A stretch of DNA of 64,000 nucleotides, taken from assembly GCA_021775915.1 (NCBI GenBank), contig JAJFGW010000023.1, positions 1 through 64,000 of the forward strand, read 5' to 3'. The position numbers and the translations under genes are program-made. The notes beneath the pieces are model-generated. The model was given only the letters and a program-made list of their open reading frames with translations, was not told the origin of the DNA and made no database searches. The DNA is from Alphaproteobacteria bacterium (GTDB lineage: Bacteria > Pseudomonadota > Alphaproteobacteria > Micavibrionales > Micavibrionaceae). Positions 55,927 through 63,324 of the stretch are shown in pieces. Within the stretch, counting starts at the first letter, position 1. Every line of letters starts with the position of its first letter.

Positions 55927-56274
55927 CTACCCCTTCCTCGAACTTTTGAGCCACCCTTGGGCTTGTTTCCCAAGATTTTCCGTCATTTCGGATAAAGCCG
56001 CATAATGGCGGCGTGGCAATATCTTCATATCATGGGACAAGCGCATTAAAAGTTGCACCGCCTGTATTCGTTCCATGATTTCCTGTATGTGCTGTTCTTT
56101 ATTTTTAGCACTATTGGCCCGATAAATCAAAATCACGATGTCAATCAGCTCATCTTTGATTTTTTGGCCTAACGTGTACTTGTATTCGCGGGGAAAATTC
56201 TTTGTTGCAGTCATTGTACGCAACAAAATGTCGTAAGTTTGTTTATAGATCGGCAAATGTTCGTATTGCGCCAT
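55927..56274 (-). CDS. avd: DGR accessory variability determinant (Avd)
   Basis: A 115-residue all-helical, basic protein (YEHLPIYKQTYDILLRTMTA..., FPREYKYTLGQKIKDELIDIVILIYRAN) of the Avd/four-helix-bundle family related to 23S rRNA intervening-sequence proteins. Avd forms a barrel-shaped pentamer that binds the reverse transcriptase and the template RNA. The conserved FPREYKYTLG segment and its position between template repeat and target make the assignment safe. Start at the ATG at 56274. Lies between TR and target, on their strand. Confidence 0.9.
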   Translation of the reverse strand: MAQYEHLPIYKQTYDILLRTMTATKNFPREYKYTLGQKIKDELIDIVILIYRANSAKNKEQHIQEIMERIQAVQLLMRLSHDMKILPRRHYAALSEMTENLGKQAQGWLKSSRKG

Positions 56275-56386
56275 GATTTACTCAGAAAAACCCTAAAATT
56301 TACGCGAAAATACCGCCTCAAAAAAATTTGAGGCCGCGCTTCGCGCGACCTTTAAATGATTAAATAACTAAATGACTAACGTCCGT

Positions 56387-56404
56387 TCCCTAACAAGTTA
56401 GGGA
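56387..56404. other. DGR hairpin/cruciform element next to the variable repeat
   Basis: Inverted repeat TCCCTAAC-AA-GTTAGGGA: an 8-bp stem with a two-base loop (or 7 bp with a four-base loop). It overlaps the target stop codon and lies 19 bases past the 3' end of the variable repeat in the gene's direction. In the Bordetella phage DGR a short hairpin just after the variable repeat boosts retrohoming, so this is probably the equivalent. Confidence 0.75.
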
Positions 56405-57285
56405 GCCGGAGCGATCTGCAGGGCGACAGGGCGAGACGACGAATGATCGTGGCCCTTACGGCCCCAACCGTTGTCACCGTCCGTGAAGTCCACGCTATAC
56501 ACGCCGGAGCGGTAGTCCGGGTGCTCAGTGGCCGTAAACTGCCAATGAGCGTAGCCGGAATCGTAGGACGTAATGATTTCCTGTCCGCCTTGTGCTTTTA
56601 ATGCGGCGTTAATCTCAGCAACATTTGAATAGAGATTGTTTGCAACCGTAACGTCGCGTGTACCGATCTCACGGCCATGAACAATCTGTTTGGTTCCAAT
56701 CGCCAAACCAGTTGTTACGGCTTCGCCGGATTCATTAGCTTGTTCCCATGCGCTGCGAACTTCTTTTGACCATGCCTGCTCATAAGTCACATCTTCTGCG
56801 CTATCAGGGCGGTCAAAAATCTGCATACCTGTAAGGGCTTGTCCATCTGCATGAATACCGTGATCTTCGCTAATATTTCGGATGCTTACCGTGTCTTCAT
56901 TGAAAGTACCAATGTCACGATTAAAGATTTTGGCTGTATCTTGTGGTGAAACAAGTAATTCAGCTTTCGCCGTATCAGGCAGATCGGACAAATATTTACT
57001 AACCTTATTCAGTTGAATCTGACCGGCCTTTACAACGGCATTGGCAGGATTAAAAGCGCCTGCTGTCGGACTGGACTGGATAACATCTGGTGCGTTTGTT
57101 TGTTCTTCAACGGGAACCTGTTTTGTAACGCGACCGTCACCATTTGTAATGATATTAACGTTTACACCATTCAAAGCGGATACATCGAACGTAAGATCAC
57201 CGTTTTCTGCACGGATCACTGTCACGCCTTTAAATTCACCTCTTAAAGAGCGTTCGGTAACGCCTTGTGTTTCTGCTGTCGCCAT
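56398..57285 (-). CDS. DGR target protein with C-terminal variable domain
   Basis: A 295-residue protein whose last 58 residues contain the diversified region. The first 60 residues look beta-rich (GEFKGVTVIRAENGDLTFDVSALNG), a linker and a helical part (about 75-220) follow, then the variable domain with SYDSGYAHWQFTATEHPDYRSG and HDHSSSRPVAL, a layout compatible with the C-type-lectin fold of known DGR targets. The ATG at 57285 has AGGA eight bases before it; the upstream ATG at 57300 lacks a ribosome site. No signal peptide, so a virion or receptor-binding role fits. The family of the N-terminal part is unknown. Confidence 0.85.
   Translation of the reverse strand: MATAETQGVTERSLRGEFKGVTVIRAENGDLTFDVSALNGVNVNIITNGDGRVTKQVPVEEQTNAPDVIQSSPTAGAFNPANAVVKAGQIQLNKVSKYLSDLPDTAKAELLVSPQDTAKIFNRDIGTFNEDTVSIRNISEDHGIHADGQALTGMQIFDRPDSAEDVTYEQAWSKEVRSAWEQANESGEAVTTGLAIGTKQIVHGREIGTRDVTVANNLYSNVAEINAALKAQGGQEIITSYDSGYAHWQFTATEHPDYRSGVYSVDFTDGDNGWGRKGHDHSSSRPVALQIAPAP
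56423..56573 (-). repeat. DGR variable repeat (VR)
   Basis: The C-terminal coding copy of the template repeat. Compared with it, eight residues have been changed by adenine substitutions: Asn to Tyr (three times), Asn to His, Asn to Gly (twice), Asp to Gly and His to Arg; the last sites, at the repeat edge, lie near GlnThr/IleThr. The unchanged SSSRPV end is the conserved anchor. Confidence 0.93.
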
Positions 57286-57480
57286 AGCTATGTTCCTCAT
57301 TTTAACGCAGTTTACTTGCTTAATGACACTCTTTTAGCGTTTACGGCTCAAGCGCGTCAACCCATTCTCCGTTTTCACGGAAACTTTCTTAATAAAGTAT
57401 TAATGTTTTATAACGGAACATTATGGAATTTGCAAGCTTTTTGTTTAAGAAAAGCATAATTTACTGAAAACAATGCTTTT

Positions 57481-58359
57481 TTAGGTAATAACAATTCCTG
57501 TTCTGGCTGACCAGAATTGCATGATTTTACGGAGGTGCATAGGGCTAACAAGAGAAAAGGCATCAAATATAGGGCCAATTCTTACGCCGGTTTCTGAGCG
57601 CGTCCCTCCAATCCGGCCTAGCATTAGCCTTATCCTGTTAGAAGTCCAGTAAGCATCGTTTGGGTCAATAATAATCGGGTTTGTGGGAGAGTTCATATAA
57701 AATTCATGCCGCGTAAGGGAAACGTGCCGCACAATGATTATATAAGGCGTACCAATTACATTTGTTACAAGGGCAGGAAACTCGCCTGATGGATGATTTT
57801 CTGCCCTTCCATAAGTTATCCGGCCACCCGATGAGGTGCTGCTTGATACGCGCCAATGCGTATTGAACGCATTGTGTTTTGAAAGCCCAAAAATTTGATC
57901 GCTTCCAAAAGGGCCAGGCGTATCAATTACAATACCGATTGTCCGTTCAACTTGAAACGGTGTGGGGTCGGCATCGTACATCATCCACCGTGCTACATCT
58001 GCAAAACCATATCCCCCCAGCCCGTTAAAAAATGTCGGGTCAAAGTGCATAGCCGACGAGGGCAACGGTTGTTCAAGAATGTTTGCACCCTTGATCGGGT
58101 GTATTTCCTTTAGATAATTACTTGTGGCGGAAGATTTTTGTGCGCTTTGTAAATCAAAACTATTTGCTGATTTTGCCTCCAAACCTTGTAAATCTTCCAT
58201 ATTGTTAATGAAAGGCTCTTGTCCTTCTGGAGCGCTACTTGGATGGAAAACCATATTTGAAAGCGCCGGGTCGCTATAGTGATTTAGATTTTTGACAGAT
58301 AAAATGGGGTCGTGCCTAAATTGTCGTGAACCGCCAAATTGTCCGGGTGTAATAAGCAT
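57481..58359 (-). CDS. Phage surface/lectin-like protein
   Basis: A 292-residue protein. The second half (RTIGIVIDTPGPFGSDQIFGLS..., NTHWRVSSSTSSGGRITYG..., YIIIVRHVSLTRHEFYMNS) resembles concanavalin-like/LamG jelly rolls of phage tail or capsid-decorating proteins. No signal peptide. It lies between the lysis genes and the DGR target, on the same strand, so a virion structural role is likely. The exact family is unknown. Confidence 0.6.
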   Translation of the reverse strand: MLITPGQFGGSRQFRHDPILSVKNLNHYSDPALSNMVFHPSSAPEGQEPFINNMEDLQGLEAKSANSFDLQSAQKSSATSNYLKEIHPIKGANILEQPLPSSAMHFDPTFFNGLGGYGFADVARWMMYDADPTPFQVERTIGIVIDTPGPFGSDQIFGLSKHNAFNTHWRVSSSTSSGGRITYGRAENHPSGEFPALVTNVIGTPYIIIVRHVSLTRHEFYMNSPTNPIIIDPNDAYWTSNRIRLMLGRIGGTRSETGVRIGPIFDAFSLVSPMHLRKIMQFWSARTGIVIT

Positions 58360-58362
58360 CTG

Positions 58363-58629
58363 TCATTCTTTCGGTTCGGATTGCCGGAGCGCACGGCCCA
58401 CGGCTTCGAGTTTTGATTTACAGTCTTTATGCGCGAACCAAAGCTCTGCATAATTTGTGGCAATATCTCGTTGTGTCATATCCTCACCGGGATAGTCCGG
58501 CGCGGCTTTACATTGCCGCAGGCTGGAGGGTATTTCCGGCTTAATGACTTTAATTTTGGTTTGCGGTACGCTCGTACAGGCTGTCAACAGTATCACGCAG
58601 CACAGGGGCCACAGCGCCGTTTTTTTCAT
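58363..58629 (-). CDS. Rz1-like outer membrane spanin lipoprotein
   Basis: An 88-residue lipoprotein: signal sequence ending in the lipobox LLTAC (mature Cys near residue 18), then a Pro/Lys-rich linker and a charged tail. It overlaps the Rz-like gene in another frame, the hallmark of Rz/Rz1 pairs that fuse inner and outer membranes at lysis. AAGGAG six bases before the ATG at 58629 decides the start over the earlier TTG at 58644. Confidence 0.82.
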   Translation of the reverse strand: MKKTALWPLCCVILLTACTSVPQTKIKVIKPEIPSSLRQCKAAPDYPGEDMTQRDIATNYAELWFAHKDCKSKLEAVGRALRQSEPKE

Positions 58630-58906
58630 TACTTGCTCCTTCAATTTTTCCCTTTAGGCGTTCGAGATTGCGGACGCGCGCAACTTCCTGCTGGCGCTCA
58701 ATCTCCAAGGCTTCAATTTTTGCGGTGGTATCGGCCTGCAATATTTCTAAAGCCTTCTCATGGCTGGCTATACTGACAAGCGCGGCGTCCCTTTGTTTTT
58801 TAAGGCTTTCTATCCGGTAATCCTGATAAATGAAAACACTGGCAAGAATAGCCACCGCGCCTATGCCAGCGGCAATTTTCCAATAGCGAAGAAAAAAACT
58901 AATCAT
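58550..58906 (-). CDS. Rz-like inner membrane spanin
   Basis: A 118-residue protein with a single N-terminal membrane helix (WKIAAGIGAVAILASVFIY) and a long coiled coil (DYRIESLKKQRDAALVSIASHEKALEILQ...), the form of an i-spanin. It overlaps the Rz1-like gene by about 80 bases and its start overlaps the holin-like stop by four bases (ATGA). Confidence 0.8.
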   Translation of the reverse strand: MISFFLRYWKIAAGIGAVAILASVFIYQDYRIESLKKQRDAALVSIASHEKALEILQADTTAKIEALEIERQQEVARVRNLERLKGKIEGASNEKNGAVAPVLRDTVDSLYERTANQN

Positions 58907-59133
58907 TGTTTACGGTTTCCGTTTTTATGCGCGGCATAGAGATATGCGCCAATAGGGCCGACCGCGAGAGTGCCTATATAGGTTAGAACGGCTTTCAAAA
59001 GAGAGATTTCAACCTTGAACAAAATGTAATAGCCGATCAATAAATTCGGCAAAATAAGAAGGGCGTAAACAACCACCCAAAACGCCAGTGTGCGCCTAAC
59101 TTTTGTAGGGTCGTCTTTATCGGGTCTAATCAT
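58903..59133 (-). CDS. Holin-like small membrane protein
   Basis: A 76-residue protein with two membrane helices and charged ends (MIRPDKDDPTKVRR..., KNGNRKQ). Its place between the endolysin and Rz genes suggests a holin that times membrane permeabilisation; sequence alone cannot exclude another small membrane protein. Confidence 0.65.
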   Translation of the reverse strand: MIRPDKDDPTKVRRTLAFWVVVYALLILPNLLIGYYILFKVEISLLKAVLTYIGTLAVGPIGAYLYAAHKNGNRKQ

Positions 59134-59142
59134 AATTTTCTC

Positions 59143-59616
59143 CTATAAATATAAATCTTTGGCTGGGCGGGCTTTTTGCAGGAAACCCTCGACGGTGCCG
59201 GCACCCAGCCGCGTGTTGTAATATTTTTTCCAATAGGCGGCCATGCCGGGCCAGTCATTCTCTTTCGGCAACGGCTCCCGAAAGCGCAAATAGTGAATCC
59301 GGCACATTGCCGCGGCATAAAACAGATTGCCGTGCAGTTGATCGAGTAAATCCATGTCGCGGATAAATAACCCTTTCAAATCGTTCAAAAGGTGAGGTTT
59401 GCCGCTTAGATAGTTTGAAAAAATATCGTCATGCGTCGCTGGTTCCATCTGAAAAAAACCGCGCGCCGGGCCTTTGCCTATTTGCTGAATGAAAGACAAG
59501 CCACTTTCGGCTAGGGCGGTGCCTATAACGAGTTGCTCCGCATTTAGGCTGTAAGCTCCAATATGCCCGAGCGCAGGCACCACGATATGATCGCGGAATT
59601 GATTAGCATTCATCAT
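59143..59616 (-). CDS. Phage endolysin, transglycosylase-like
   Basis: A 157-residue protein of lysozyme-like fold. The catalytic Glu is in LVIGTALAESGLSFIQQIG near residue 33, followed by ARGFFQMEPATHDDI, the pattern of phage lytic transglycosylases. No signal peptide, so release depends on the adjacent holin. It precedes the holin gene by nine bases; start at 59616 or two codons on. Confidence 0.78.
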   Translation of the reverse strand: MMNANQFRDHIVVPALGHIGAYSLNAEQLVIGTALAESGLSFIQQIGKGPARGFFQMEPATHDDIFSNYLSGKPHLLNDLKGLFIRDMDLLDQLHGNLFYAAAMCRIHYLRFREPLPKENDWPGMAAYWKKYYNTRLGAGTVEGFLQKARPAKDLYL

Positions 59617-59633
59617 TTTTAGATTTCCTGTTT

Positions 59634-61313
59634 TTAAGGCAAAGTTAGTAGAAAGCCGGTTTCATCCACCCATTGCGCCTCAACATTTACGCCGGTGGCC
59701 GTAATGATAACGGCACTGGGGATTGCTCTTTGCGCAGCTAAAGGCAACGGCCCGGCAATAAAAACATTTTCTGCAATCACGCCGTCCCGATCTTGAACAT
59801 TTACGCTGCCGCGCCCCGGATTAGAAAGGGAGCTATCAGCGTAAATGTCTTGCACCACCACGCCATTTGCACCGGAAAGAACAACTGGCCAATCTAGGCA
59901 ATCGCCGTAAATATGATGGATATGCGTATTTGCTGCCGGGAGGGTGCTGTTGTCATTATCGGCATCAATAGCCATATAATTTATAGGGTCAAAGCTTTTC
60001 CAAATATCACAAACTTGAACGCCACAATTATCGGCCACGCAATACTCAATGGTGCATCCGTCTTGCGGGTATAAATGCTCGTAAGCATCCTCCGGGCATT
60101 CCGTCACCCAATTCCAGCGAAATTTAATATTAATCCCTGCGGCGCTTTCTAAGCACTCATTGCCAGCTACGGCGGTTCCGGTCTTTTTGGTGAATTTATT
60201 ATGATGCACGTCCACATTTTCACAAACCGCGCCGACCGTGCTTGAATCCCATGTAAGGTAAACCAGCCTGCGGTTTACGCCGGTTGTGTTATGTGCAAAT
60301 TCGTTATAGGCAATTTCGCCGCCTTTGATATTGCCTATAAAAATACATTCGTCGTTTGTGTCGGTAACGCGATTATTTTTGATAGACAGGTTTTGAATTT
60401 CTGCGCTGGCATCTTCGGTCGTTCTTACCAGTGAATCAAAGCCCGTAACCAAGTTATTCTCAATCACAAGGCGGGTGTAAACGTCCGGGCGCTCCGGCAC
60501 GACAATATATTTTCCACCTCCGGAGGGCGCGCTAAATTCACATTGACGAATTTCAAGATCAATATTGATACTATGGTCAACAGCATCAACATTCTCGATA
60601 AAGTCTGCATTGGTTGTCCATGCGGCTTTGGATTCATCAATCCGGCACGTATCAAAAACCAGCTTAATTGTGCTGCCTTCGGGTATGGCGACGCTGGTAA
60701 TGCCTATAGCCTGATTAACATTCGCGCCGGAAAACTGGCATTTTTCAAAGCGGTACTCGGTAGCTACATCTATACGGATAACGTAAGAATCTGCACCGGG
60801 GTTGAGGGTGTCGTAAAATTCGCAGTTCTCAAAAATCAGATTACCTATAAAACCCGGCTGGATAAGAAGCTCCATGTTATTGCCGTTTTCAAACAGGCAA
60901 TTTCTAAACTTTGTCCAGCCCGTATTATCCAGCCTGACTTGCATGTGCTGAAAAAGACGATTTTCAATTATCCATGGGTCGTTTTCGGTGCCGGTACCTG
61001 AAACAGCCTCCGCGGCCAAATCACCACCAAAGAAAACCTTACCCACTTCCGCCGCACCTAATGCGCTGGGATTTGTTAGCCCGACCGTAACGCCCATAGG
61101 AATACCCACCGTTTCGCTGGCCGGTACCCCGGCGCTATTGCGGATAAGTTGTGCTATGTCTTGGCGGTAATGTCGCCGCCTGCCGATAGCCTGGCGGATT
61201 TGCGGCAGCAAATTAGGCATGTGCTGCGCGGCTTCACTTTTAAGAAAAGTCCAATCACGGCTGCGTATGCCGCTGCTCGGTTGTGAAAGCGCGCTTCCTG
61301 TTTTTGTAAGCAT
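59634..61313 (-). CDS. Beta-helix tail spike protein
   Basis: A 559-residue protein. Residues 1-110 form a phage-attachment head, followed by right-handed parallel beta-helix coils rich in N and V (FENCEFYDTLNPGADSYVIRIDV..., LSIKNNRVTDTNDECIFIGN...), as in pectate-lyase-like depolymerases that cut capsule or LPS. Catalytic residues cannot be named. A second spike-like gene follows at 61702, which suggests two receptor-binding proteins. Confidence 0.75.
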   Translation of the reverse strand: MLTKTGSALSQPSSGIRSRDWTFLKSEAAQHMPNLLPQIRQAIGRRRHYRQDIAQLIRNSAGVPASETVGIPMGVTVGLTNPSALGAAEVGKVFFGGDLAAEAVSGTGTENDPWIIENRLFQHMQVRLDNTGWTKFRNCLFENGNNMELLIQPGFIGNLIFENCEFYDTLNPGADSYVIRIDVATEYRFEKCQFSGANVNQAIGITSVAIPEGSTIKLVFDTCRIDESKAAWTTNADFIENVDAVDHSINIDLEIRQCEFSAPSGGGKYIVVPERPDVYTRLVIENNLVTGFDSLVRTTEDASAEIQNLSIKNNRVTDTNDECIFIGNIKGGEIAYNEFAHNTTGVNRRLVYLTWDSSTVGAVCENVDVHHNKFTKKTGTAVAGNECLESAAGINIKFRWNWVTECPEDAYEHLYPQDGCTIEYCVADNCGVQVCDIWKSFDPINYMAIDADNDNSTLPAANTHIHHIYGDCLDWPVVLSGANGVVVQDIYADSSLSNPGRGSVNVQDRDGVIAENVFIAGPLPLAAQRAIPSAVIITATGVNVEAQWVDETGFLLTLP

Positions 61314-61328
61314 TGAAATATCCTATTT

Positions 61329-61670
61329 TTAGAAAAAGCCGATTTTGCTAAGAACCGTAATAATTGCCGCAATGGTTCCGGCTATGCCGGATGAAACCGT
61401 GACAACAAAGACAAGGGTTTTAACGCTGCCTATGGTGCGGCCCTCCAGCCGCGCTAGTGACTTGTTTGTTTCTTGCTGGCTTTGATTTATAGCCCTGAAA
61501 CCTTCCTGCATTTCGTCCTGTAAATTGGCCATGCGCGTCATGTGGCGTTCTTCCATGTTTTCCACGTTCTTTTCAGAAGCGCCTAACCGGCCCTCAAGCA
61601 TGCCGATTTCTTTAACTACGCCGGTTATAAGTTCTTTTAAAAGCTCTACTAGCCCTTGGTTTTCAGACAT
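61329..61670 (-). CDS. Coiled-coil protein with C-terminal membrane anchor
   Basis: A 113-residue protein: helical/coiled-coil (MSENQGLVELLKELITGVVKEI..., SEKNVENMEERHMTRMANLQDEMQE...) followed by one membrane helix near the C-terminus (SGIAGTIAAIITVLSKIGFF). It resembles small phage accessory or holin-type membrane proteins between two spike genes. No family recognised. Confidence 0.6.
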   Translation of the reverse strand: MSENQGLVELLKELITGVVKEIGMLEGRLGASEKNVENMEERHMTRMANLQDEMQEGFRAINQSQQETNKSLARLEGRTIGSVKTLVFVVTVSSGIAGTIAAIITVLSKIGFF

Positions 61671-61701
61671 TGCGCCCCCTAAGTTTGAGTGAAAAGTTGC
61701 A

Positions 61702-63321
61702 TTAGAAATTGTCGGATAGCACTATCCATTGCCCACCATCTGAATAGACAGTAAGCGCAGCAAAATGAGCTATGAGTGAAAAGATGGAAGCATCCGGCCC
61801 ACCGGTACCATTGATTTGCTGGATTTTGATATGGTTACTGGAAGGGTCAATTTTTTTAATTGTCGCTAAACGCCCCACCGCTTGATCGGGTTCGGGTAGT
61901 TGAAAAATAAGCTGGCCGGTAAAGGCGCTCACCAGATAAACCCGATGCAACATTGACGCCTCATAAATACCCGAGGGAATAGTATCAACGTCTACAAAAG
62001 TACTGCGTTGCGGCATACGGTTATCTTGCAAGACCCACCAATTCGCGCCGTTAGATATGAGCGTGACCGTATCGTATTGCTGTAACATAATGATTTCCCG
62101 GCGATCCGGGCCGGGGCCGTCTTTTTCTTTGATCGTAATAGGGTTGTCTCTGAAATCTGATTTTTTAATTGATACGTGGCGACCTATGGCATCCGAGGCA
62201 TTTGGCAGCACAAGGTCATAGGCCAAGTTAAACGAGCTCACGAGGTAAAATGTATGCTCTAAATCAATTTCAATGTCACCCACATGCTCGATAGGTGGGT
62301 CAATAAAGGTTGTTCCTCTGGTCAATCCGTCAATGTGGATGTCATTGACGAATACATCTTTGAGAAAATTCTTTGTAGGGAATCCGGCGTTATAAGCTTG
62401 GTATTCACCTCCCAAAGTAGGGTCAAAAATTGCCGCGCCGCCAGTGGCAGAAAACAGATTAATAATGGTGGTATTTTTGGAACCGTTATCAATTTTGACA
62501 CCCGGCAAAAGGCCGAGGCTTTCCGCGTAAAAATTAACAATGCGGTTTTCATCTGTGCTAAAGCCAAGTCGAAAGCAAGCCTCGCCGGAGGGGTGAAGGT
62601 TTGCCTCGCAATCAACAAAGGAGTTATGAAAGCGGGCGGCGCTCAAGAAAAAGCCAGAACCAGAAAGAGGCGCACTAAGAGAATAAACCCGTACATCATG
62701 TAATTTATTGGCGTTTGGCGTATCTCCTGAATTTCCATCAATCGGCGTAACCGTAAAAAGCACACCGTTGATTTGAGGCCGGGCCACCAAAATGCGGCTG
62801 GCGTTATTCCAATAGCAGGGCCTGTTTGTGTCGTCCCACCCATCAAATGTTATGCCGTTTTTTGCATCCCAAATAGTCACATTTTCAATGACGTTTTTAA
62901 CGCATGGCCCCGCTTTCCCGGCTAGTTCAATGCCTGTAGCGCCGCCAACAATCCATAAATCTTTAATGGTGCTATATCCATCGACAACTTCAATCCCGTT
63001 AAAGTTGGAAGGGTAAGTCGGTAAATTGATAGCATCATAAGGAAAGTCACGCGCTTGAATAACGGACTCGGCCCCTGTGCCTATGAGGGTAGTGCCGTAA
63101 CCCATGATAATAGGCCCGGTCGTGCGATACGTGCCAGGAGGAAGAAAGACCGTTCTTTCTTCCTCAAGCGCCTGATTGATCGCTGCGGTGTCATCGACTA
63201 TGCCGTCGCCAATAGCGCCGAAATCCTGCGGTGTGGCCCATTCGCGGCTGGCGAGATATTGCCGCAGCTTCTGCTTATTCACGCTTTCGCCGGGCGGGAG
63301 AATGTCATCAATTTTTGCCAT
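61702..63321 (-). CDS. Pectate-lyase-fold tail fibre/spike protein
   Basis: A 539-residue protein. The early part WATPQDFGAIGDGIVDDTAAINQAL is the Pectate_lyase_3 start that begins a beta-helix (about 30-345). The C-terminus has two copies of a beta-rich module at about 365-450 and 455-538, sharing LxxS(F/A)xxxLxF-type strands, GRxxxIKK and a closing NxxWxVLxDN. These may be receptor-binding or trimerisation modules. A head domain of about 25 residues attaches it to the baseplate. Full length within the window. Confidence 0.82.
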   Translation of the reverse strand: MAKIDDILPPGESVNKQKLRQYLASREWATPQDFGAIGDGIVDDTAAINQALEEERTVFLPPGTYRTTGPIIMGYGTTLIGTGAESVIQARDFPYDAINLPTYPSNFNGIEVVDGYSTIKDLWIVGGATGIELAGKAGPCVKNVIENVTIWDAKNGITFDGWDDTNRPCYWNNASRILVARPQINGVLFTVTPIDGNSGDTPNANKLHDVRVYSLSAPLSGSGFFLSAARFHNSFVDCEANLHPSGEACFRLGFSTDENRIVNFYAESLGLLPGVKIDNGSKNTTIINLFSATGGAAIFDPTLGGEYQAYNAGFPTKNFLKDVFVNDIHIDGLTRGTTFIDPPIEHVGDIEIDLEHTFYLVSSFNLAYDLVLPNASDAIGRHVSIKKSDFRDNPITIKEKDGPGPDRREIIMLQQYDTVTLISNGANWWVLQDNRMPQRSTFVDVDTIPSGIYEASMLHRVYLVSAFTGQLIFQLPEPDQAVGRLATIKKIDPSSNHIKIQQINGTGGPDASIFSLIAHFAALTVYSDGGQWIVLSDNF

Positions 63322-63324
63322 GTG

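Larger units (their letters stand above)
54460..57285. other. Diversity-generating retroelement cassette
   Basis: The cassette comprises reverse transcriptase (plus), template repeat (minus), avd (minus) and a target gene with variable repeat (minus). Template and variable repeats align over 151 bases without gaps (offset 802). I count 12 differences, and every one is at a base that is adenine in the template repeat read on the minus strand, giving codon changes mostly at AAC Asn codons. All classical parts are present in 2.8 kb, but the order on the minus strand is target-avd-TR with the enzyme reversed. Confidence 0.93.
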
